64,000 nucleotides of DNA from an uncultured Bacteroidota bacterium (GTDB lineage Bacteria; Bacteroidota; Bacteroidia; Bacteroidales; P3), in contig CACYPU010000001.1 of the NCBI GenBank assembly GCA_902776365.1, positions 124,001-188,000 on the forward strand, in the 5' to 3' direction. The notes beneath the pieces were generated by a model. It made no database searches, was not told the DNA's origin, and saw nothing but the letters and a program-made list of their open reading frames with translations. The number at the start of each line of letters is the position of its first letter. The stretch's first letter is position 1. Position numbers and translations under genes: made by a program. Shown one piece after another: positions 59,050 through 64,000 of this stretch.

Positions 59050-59871
59050 TCAACGGTCCGGTCCAGCTACGAAGATGTAGTTCTCTACTGGTGTTGTGGC
59101 CCAACGTTTAGGGGCTACCAGCTTCTTGAGATCTTCGTCGCTGACGGACATGTTTTGCTTGTTTTCCTTGTTCAACTCCACTATGCGGTCGATGATCAGG
59201 TGATAGTTGTATGATATAGCCTCGCTACGTTGCATGTAATTTTGGAACGGTACGTACTCCATAATGGCTTTCATCTTCTGACGTGTATCAAGTATTTTGT
59301 CCATTCCGGCATCGGCAGATAGTTGGTATATGATTCCCATATCTCTTCGATACAAATCCAGGAACGCGTTCTCATAGGCATAGCAGTTGCCGATGCGGCG
59401 TATCAGAGGTATGTCTTCCAGATAGTCCCACAATTCGAATGTGGTGCAGAAAGTTAGCTCAGGCGATTTGTTGATGGCGAAAACGTCCCATCCTTCAAGG
59501 TAGGCCACAAATACACTGCAGAGTGAGTCGGGCACTGCATTATAGTCGGGAGCCGATGCTTTTATCTTGCTGTACATGTCGCGAAAGTCGTCATAGTAGG
59601 TGGTTACTATGTCAAGGTTGTTCACTACCTCGTCTATGTTGCTCAGTGTGACAAGCGCGATGTTTCTTGCAGTGCGTTTCTTGGCTTTGGTTTTCGACAT
59701 TTCGTTAGAGAACAGTGTGAGCGAGAAAGCCAACAGAGTGGCTGTCACACTGACGCTGAGTTTGAACCACCAGAGGTTGCCCAGTAGTTTGTGTTCCAGT
59801 TTCGGTTCTTTGCGTCTTTTCTTTGAAGAGGTGTCAGTCTGTACGGTATCGTCGGTGTGATGTTCGGCCAT
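59050..59871 (-). CDS. single-pass membrane protein of unknown function
   Basis: The 273-residue protein has a charged cytoplasmic N-terminus (residues 1-30, KKRRKEPKLEHKLLGNLWW), one membrane helix (residues 36-55) and a helical domain outside. The residues after the helix (NEMSKTKAKKRTARNIALVTLSNIDEV) form a pattern I have seen in Bacteroidetes proteins of unknown role. No catalytic motif is visible. It is a single-gene unit between a consensus promoter and a terminator. AT content is a little higher than in its neighbours. Confidence 0.72.
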   Translation of the reverse strand: MAEHHTDDTVQTDTSSKKRRKEPKLEHKLLGNLWWFKLSVSVTATLLAFSLTLFSNEMSKTKAKKRTARNIALVTLSNIDEVVNNLDIVTTYYDDFRDMYSKIKASAPDYNAVPDSLCSVFVAYLEGWDVFAINKSPELTFCTTFELWDYLEDIPLIRRIGNCYAYENAFLDLYRRDMGIIYQLSADAGMDKILDTRQKMKAIMEYVPFQNYMQRSEAISYNYHLIIDRIVELNKENKQNMSVSDEDLKKLVAPKRWATTPVENYIFVAGPDR

Positions 59872-59919
59872 GTGTTGTTTTGTTCTTTATGAATAATAAA
59901 CGTCTCTTTTTTGAAAATG

Positions 59920-59951
59920 CAAAAGTACATAGTTTATTTTATATGGCCAAA
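59920..59951 (-). promoter_or_regulatory. promoter of the membrane protein gene
   Basis: TTTG, 20 bases, TACTTTTG on the minus strand, about 49 bases before the start codon. Confidence 0.7.
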
Positions 59952-60025
59952 TTTTTTTTAATAATACAAAAACATGTTTGCCCTGTTTCCTGCCGTTTTG
60001 GGATGGCAATCTCTGTGGGAAATAG

Positions 60026-60991
60026 CTAGCAGCAATTCACATCCTTGCAATGCGAGCTCTTCGTTTCCAGCTCCAGGGTGCTGTGGTGGATGTTGAGGCT
60101 GTCGAGGAGGGTTTTTACGCGGTCGGTGACCTCTTCGAGCATCGTGGCTTCCGGGATGACGATGTGGCAGGTGAGGGCGGTCTCCGTCGTCGATACAGCC
60201 CAGATGTGGATGTGATGTACATCTAATACACCCTCCTGACTTTCAATCTTTTTCTTTATCTCGTCCACATCGAAGCCTTCGGGCACGGCGTCGGTGCTCA
60301 TGCGGAGGCTTTCGGAGAGCAGGCTCCAGGTGGAAATGAGGATGACGACGGCGATGACGAGGCCGATGATGGGGTCGACGAGGGTCCATCCGGTGAGGTT
60401 GATGACCACGCCGGAGACCACCACTCCGACGCTCACCAGCGTGTCGGCCAGCATGTGCAGGAAGGCACCGCGTGTGTTGATGTCGTGCTGCTGCTGACGG
60501 CTTAACGCCCAGGCGGTGAGACCGTTGATGACGATGCCCACGGCGGCCGTCCAGATGATGAGGGTGCCGTTGACTTCCGTGGGGGTGAAGAATTTCTCAA
60601 TGCTCTCGACGATGATGGCACCCACGGCGACAAGGAGAATGATGGCGTTGAGCAGCGAGATGAGCACCGAGGCCTTGCGGTGGCCGTAGGTGAAGCGCTT
60701 GGTGGCGTGGCTCGAGGCCAGCTTGAGGGCTATCATGGCCAGGAGCAGCGAGAAGACGTCGCTGAGGTTATGTCCGGCGTCGGAGAGGAGGCCGAGGCTG
60801 TGTCCCATGAAGCCTGCGACGGCCTCGACGATGACGAAAGCCAGGTTGAGCGCGACTGCTACAATATATATGGTAGACAGTTTCTCTATCGCGTGCGCGT
60901 GGTGATGGTGGAGACCGTGATGGTCATGATGGTCATGGTGGTGATGTTCGCTCGGCAGGTTCGCGGAGCATGCTTCGTGTGTATGTTCCAT
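60026..60991 (-). CDS. CDF-family Zn/Cd/Co efflux transporter
   Basis: The 321-residue cation diffusion facilitator has a His-rich N-terminus (EHHHHDHHDHHGLHHHHAHA), six membrane helices with the metal-site motifs SDAGHNLSD in helix II and HMLADTLVSVG in helix V, and a C-terminal ZT dimer domain (VHHIHIWAVSTTETALTCHI) ending in CKDVNCC. It is of the CzcD/ZitB type and would export zinc or related ions in exchange for protons. It appears to be transcribed alone. Confidence 0.93.
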   Translation of the reverse strand: MEHTHEACSANLPSEHHHHDHHDHHGLHHHHAHAIEKLSTIYIVAVALNLAFVIVEAVAGFMGHSLGLLSDAGHNLSDVFSLLLAMIALKLASSHATKRFTYGHRKASVLISLLNAIILLVAVGAIIVESIEKFFTPTEVNGTLIIWTAAVGIVINGLTAWALSRQQQHDINTRGAFLHMLADTLVSVGVVVSGVVINLTGWTLVDPIIGLVIAVVILISTWSLLSESLRMSTDAVPEGFDVDEIKKKIESQEGVLDVHHIHIWAVSTTETALTCHIVIPEATMLEEVTDRVKTLLDSLNIHHSTLELETKSSHCKDVNCC

Positions 60992-61035
60992 AATTTTGTT
61001 TTTTTTGTTTTATTTGAGCTTTAAATTTCAGTTTG

Positions 61036-61043
61036 CAAAATTA
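61036..61043 (-). promoter_or_regulatory. -7 box of the efflux transporter gene
   Basis: TAATTTTG on the minus strand about 45 bases before the start; no clear -33 box. Confidence 0.4.
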
Positions 61044-61095
61044 CGAACATTTCCTATGACGGACACCTCACCATTGTTGGTGATTGATGGCGGAA

Positions 61096-61857
61096 TCAAT
61101 CTTCCCTGCGGTCTCGCCCGAAAGCCTGTGCTATCCAGCAACGGTTGAGTCTGGCGATGTTCTGGCGTTTGATTTGCTTTGGGCATTCGGCCTCGCAGGC
61201 ATAGGTGTTGGTGCAGCCGCCGAAGCCCAGTTCATCCATCTTGCATACCATCTTCTTGACGCGGTCGGCGGCTTCGGGCTTGCCTTGGGGCAGTAGGGCG
61301 AGGTGGCTCACCTTGGCACCGACGAAGAGCATTGCGCTGGCGTTCTTACAGGCTGCCACACAGGCGCCACAGCCGATGCAGGCGGCGGCATCCATGGACT
61401 GGTCTGCCTTGTGCTTTGGAATGAGGATGTTGTTGGCGTCGGGCACGCCGCCGGTGGTGGCGCTGATGTAGCCGCCGGCCTGGATAATCTTGTCGAAGGC
61501 GGTGCGGTCGACCACGAGATCCTTGATGATGGGGAAGGCTTTGGCACGCCACGGCTCCACCCAGATCTCGTCGCCGTCGTGGAAGTGGCGCATGTGGAGC
61601 TGGCAGGTGGTGACGCCGTCGTCGTTGCCATGGGGACGGCCGTTGATATAGAGGCCGCACATGCCGCAGATGCCCTCGCGGCAGTCGTTGTCGAAGCAGA
61701 CAGGGTGGGCTATCTTGTCGTTGATGAGTTTTTCATTGAGCTGGTCGAGCATCTCGAGGAACGAGCAGTCGGCGCTGATGTTGTCAATCTCGTAGGTCTC
61801 GAAGTGCCCCTTGGCGCGGGCGTTCTCCTGGCGCCAGATATGTAGTGTGAATTTCAT
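61096..61857 (-). CDS. sdhB: succinate dehydrogenase/fumarate reductase iron-sulfur subunit
   Basis: The 253-residue protein has the 2Fe-2S motif [10 protein letters not shown], the [13 protein letters not shown] motif and the late [17 protein letters not shown] motif for the 4Fe-4S and 3Fe-4S clusters. Of the b-type (SdhCAB) kind, it passes electrons between the flavoprotein and a dihaem membrane anchor. In anaerobic Bacteroidales the complex runs as a menaquinol:fumarate reductase. sdhA lies upstream, separated by a paired-arm repeat spacer. Confidence 0.95.
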   Translation of the reverse strand: MKFTLHIWRQENARAKGHFETYEIDNISADCSFLEMLDQLNEKLINDKIAHPVCFDNDCREGICGMCGLYINGRPHGNDDGVTTCQLHMRHFHDGDEIWVEPWRAKAFPIIKDLVVDRTAFDKIIQAGGYISATTGGVPDANNILIPKHKADQSMDAAACIGCGACVAACKNASAMLFVGAKVSHLALLPQGKPEAADRVKKMVCKMDELGFGGCTNTYACEAECPKQIKRQNIARLNRCWIAQAFGRDRRED

Positions 61858-61867
61858 CTTATCGAAT

Positions 61868-61953
61868 GTGTTATTGTGTTATTGCGTTATTGCGTTAGTG
61901 TTTTGTCGCGTCAGCCACTTACACATTAACACATTAACGCATTAACGCATTAT
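61868..61953. repeat. paired-arm repeat element in the sdhA-sdhB spacer
   Basis: An arm of GTTATTGC octamers and an arm of GCATTAAC octamers, complementary at about seven of eight positions per unit, flank a short core. On the minus strand this core (61905-61919) reads AGTGGCTGACGCGAC. The array reaches into the sdhA stop codon. Confidence 0.82.
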
Positions 61954-63887
61954 TTATAATTCCTTTTAACAATCTGTATGTGCTCGTAGTTGAGCTCTTC
62001 CTTGTACATCACTTCGGGCTTGTCGTGGCCTTGGTACTCCCAGGCGGCCACGAACATGAAGTTGTCGTCGTCGCGGAGTGTCTCGCCGTCCTCGGTCTGG
62101 TGCTCGATGCGGAAGTGGCCGCCGCAACTCTCCTCGCGCTGGGTGGCGTCGTCCACGATGAGGCGTGCCAGCTCGAAGTAGTCTTCGAGGCGGTAGGCTT
62201 TCTCCAGCTCGGGGTTCATCTCGGCGGGTTTGCCGGGAATGAAGACATGCTGGTAGAAGTCGGCCTCGAGTTCGGTAATTTTCTCCTTGGCGGTGGCTAG
62301 GCTCTCCTTGCTGCGGGCCATGCCACAGTATTCCCACATGATGCGGCCGAGGGCTTTGTGGTAGTGGTCGACAGAGTGCTCGCCATGGATGTTCATGAGG
62401 TTGTCCATGCGGGCGCGTACGTTGGCTTCGGCTTCGTCGAATTCGGGACCTTCGGCCTTGATTTTGCCAACATATATTTGGTCGGCCAGGTAGTTCTGCA
62501 GCGTGTAGGGGAGGACGAAATAGCCGTCGGCGAGGCCCTGCATGAGGGCGCTGGCGCCGAGACGGTTGGCGCCGTGGTCGCTGAAGTTGGCCTCACCCGC
62601 GGCGAAGAGGCCGGGAATGGTGGTCTGCAGCTCGTAGTCGACCCACAGGCCGCCCATGGTGTAGTGCACGGCGGGGTAGATCATCATCGGGTATTCGTAG
62701 GGGTCGACGTCGACAATCTTCTGATACATCTGGAAGAGGTTGCCATATTTCTGCTCCACGACATCGCGGCCGAGACGCTTGATGGCGTCGGCGAAGTCGA
62801 GGTAGACGGCCAAGCCCGTGGGACCCACGCCGTAGCCGGCATCGCAACGCTCCTTGGCGGCGCGGCTGGCGACGTCGCGGGGCACCAGGTTGCCGAAGGC
62901 GGGATAGCGGCGTTCGAGGTAGTAGTCGCGGTCTTCCTCGGCGATGTCGAGAGCGCTCTTCTCGCCGCGGCGGATGGCCTCGGCGTCCTCTTTCTTCTTG
63001 GGCACCCAGATGCGGCCGTCGTTACGCAGCGACTCGCTCATCAGCGTGAGCTTCGATTGGTAGTCGCCGTGGACGGGGATGCAGGTGGGGTGTATCTGCA
63101 CGTAGCAGGGGTTGGCGAAGGCGGCGCCGCGACGGTGGCACACCCATGCGGCACTGCCGTTAGAGTTCATGGCGTTGGTGCTCAGGTAATACACGTTGCC
63201 GTAGCCACCCGTGGCCACCACGACGGCATGGGCGGCGTAACGCTCCAGCTCGCCGGTGACGAGGTTGCGGACGATGATGCCGCGGGCGCGGCCGTCCTTG
63301 ATGACCAGGTCCATCATCTCGTGACGCTCGTGGAGGACGACGGTGCCGCGGGCAATCTCGCGGCTCAGGGCGCCGTAGGCTCCCAGCAGCAGCTGCTGGC
63401 CGGTCTGGCCGCGGGCGTAGAAGGTGCGGCTCACCTGTGCGCCGCCGAAGGAGCGGTTGTCCAGCAGGCCGCTATAGTCGCGGGCGAAGGGCACACCCTG
63501 CGCCACACACTGGTCGATGATGTCGCCGCTGACCTCGGCCAGACGGTAGACGTTGGCCTCGCGGGCACGGTAGTCGCCACCCTTGATGGTGTCCTTGAAG
63601 AGACGCTCCACGCTGTCGCCGTCGTTCTGATAGTTCTTGGCGGCATTGATACCGCCCTGGGCGGCGATGGAGTGCGCACGGCGCGGCGAGTCCTGGATGC
63701 AGAAAATGTCCACGTGGAAACCTAAAGCACCGAGCGAGGCGGCGGCCGAGGCACCGGCCAGGCCGGTACCGACGACGATGATGTCGAGCTTGCGCTTGTT
63801 GGCCGGGTTCACCAGCTTCTGCGCGGCTTTGTAGTTGGTCCATTTCTGACTGAGCGGACCTTCGGGTATCTTGGAGTCTAATATCAT
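61950..63887 (-). CDS. sdhA: succinate dehydrogenase/fumarate reductase flavoprotein subunit
   Basis: The 645-residue flavoprotein has the FAD Rossmann motif ([18 protein letters not shown]), the FAD-linking histidine in [15 protein letters not shown], the substrate region ([15 protein letters not shown]) and the late [23 protein letters not shown]. Length and C-terminus fit the SdhA of Bacteroidetes SdhCAB complexes. It catalyses fumarate reduction or succinate oxidation at the cytoplasmic side of the membrane. Confidence 0.96.
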   Translation of the reverse strand: MILDSKIPEGPLSQKWTNYKAAQKLVNPANKRKLDIIVVGTGLAGASAAASLGALGFHVDIFCIQDSPRRAHSIAAQGGINAAKNYQNDGDSVERLFKDTIKGGDYRAREANVYRLAEVSGDIIDQCVAQGVPFARDYSGLLDNRSFGGAQVSRTFYARGQTGQQLLLGAYGALSREIARGTVVLHERHEMMDLVIKDGRARGIIVRNLVTGELERYAAHAVVVATGGYGNVYYLSTNAMNSNGSAAWVCHRRGAAFANPCYVQIHPTCIPVHGDYQSKLTLMSESLRNDGRIWVPKKKEDAEAIRRGEKSALDIAEEDRDYYLERRYPAFGNLVPRDVASRAAKERCDAGYGVGPTGLAVYLDFADAIKRLGRDVVEQKYGNLFQMYQKIVDVDPYEYPMMIYPAVHYTMGGLWVDYELQTTIPGLFAAGEANFSDHGANRLGASALMQGLADGYFVLPYTLQNYLADQIYVGKIKAEGPEFDEAEANVRARMDNLMNIHGEHSVDHYHKALGRIMWEYCGMARSKESLATAKEKITELEADFYQHVFIPGKPAEMNPELEKAYRLEDYFELARLIVDDATQREESCGGHFRIEHQTEDGETLRDDDNFMFVAAWEYQGHDKPEVMYKEELNYEHIQIVKRNYK

Positions 63888-63907
63888 AATGTTATGTTTT
63901 TCGTTGA

Positions 63908-64000
63908 TTATAGTGTGAAATTAAGCCCTGTGCTCAGGGAAATCGGGATGTATCGGATGGCGCCGGTTCTGGGCCAGTCGGACAGGTAGGTGTAACCCAG
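63908..64000 (-). CDS. C-terminal end of a gene cut by the right edge
   Basis: One frame is open for 30 codons and ends 20 bases before sdhA ([20 protein letters not shown] then LSTGLNFTL). sdhC is expected here in Bacteroidales, but this end does not look like the last helix of SdhC; it looks more like the last strand of an outer-membrane barrel. The piece is too short to decide, and the other two frames are also open for more than 20 codons. Confidence 0.3.
   Translation of the reverse strand: MGYTYLSDWPRTGAIRYIPISLSTGLNFTL

Overview
The window is chromosomal DNA from a member of the Bacteroidales that I cannot name to genus. The reasons are promoters of the Bacteroidetes type (TTTG, about 19 bases, TAnnTTTG), two large secreted proteins with type-B C-terminal sorting domains of the type IX secretion system, a GldH-like lipoprotein, a GWxTD-domain protein, S9B dipeptidyl peptidase, and the sdhAB, rnfBCDGE and etfBA/bcd genes of an anaerobic fermenter. 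It is probably a gut or rumen anaerobe (inference).

Layout. 1-3.8 kb is AT-richer accessory DNA: a DUF4007 protein with a P-loop ATPase that runs off the left edge, then a hipBA toxin-antitoxin pair. 3.8-7.5 kb is a minus-strand operon ridA-bcd-etfB-etfA. 7.8-12.7 kb holds anmK, a CAU-anticodon tRNA, meaB, hemW, a SPOR protein and a universal stress protein. 12.8-17.5 kb is rnfBCDGE, with no rnfA after rnfE. 17.6-21.3 kb encodes two secreted proteins. 21.4-26.9 kb is dnaG, a sigma-54 activator, aroA and miaA. 27-28.9 kb is crt-hbd, which together with bcd/etf would take acetoacetyl-CoA to butyryl-CoA. 28.9-46.4 kb is a long minus-strand run (topA, a glycosyltransferase fusion, an outer-membrane protein, coaD, recG, an acetyltransferase, mltG; a T9SS cargo gene; asd, gldH-like, uvrC, MORN lipoprotein, CCA-adding-type enzyme). 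46.5-51.8 kb is a small-peptide gene, nadE, GWxTD, lpxL-like and a GT2 gene. 51.8-57.1 kb is skp-like, gltX, an outer-membrane protein and DPP4. The right end has tcdA, two uncharacterised proteins, a cation efflux protein, sdhB, sdhA and a gene cut by the edge.

The most striking feature is not a gene. More than thirty sites carry short, low-complexity arrays of 7-, 8- or 10-base units. They fill spacers from the stop codon of one gene to the start of the next, and many form long imperfect inverted repeats around a GC-rich core; two different cores recur (three and two or three copies). The same unit families also lie in frame inside conserved genes (hemW, dnaG, the sigma-54 activator, miaA, crt, cca, asd, mltG, tcdA, a glycosyltransferase), in signal-peptide codons, and at the start of several genes. 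All four non-ATG starts in the window sit at array edges. The nearest analogue I know is the cyanobacterial heptamer STRR family; I know of no description in Bacteroidales.

Metabolically, the Bcd/Etf, Crt, Hbd, Rnf, fumarate reductase-type SdhAB and MeaB genes fit an anaerobe making butyrate, succinate and propionate, with Rnf linking reduced ferredoxin to an ion gradient.
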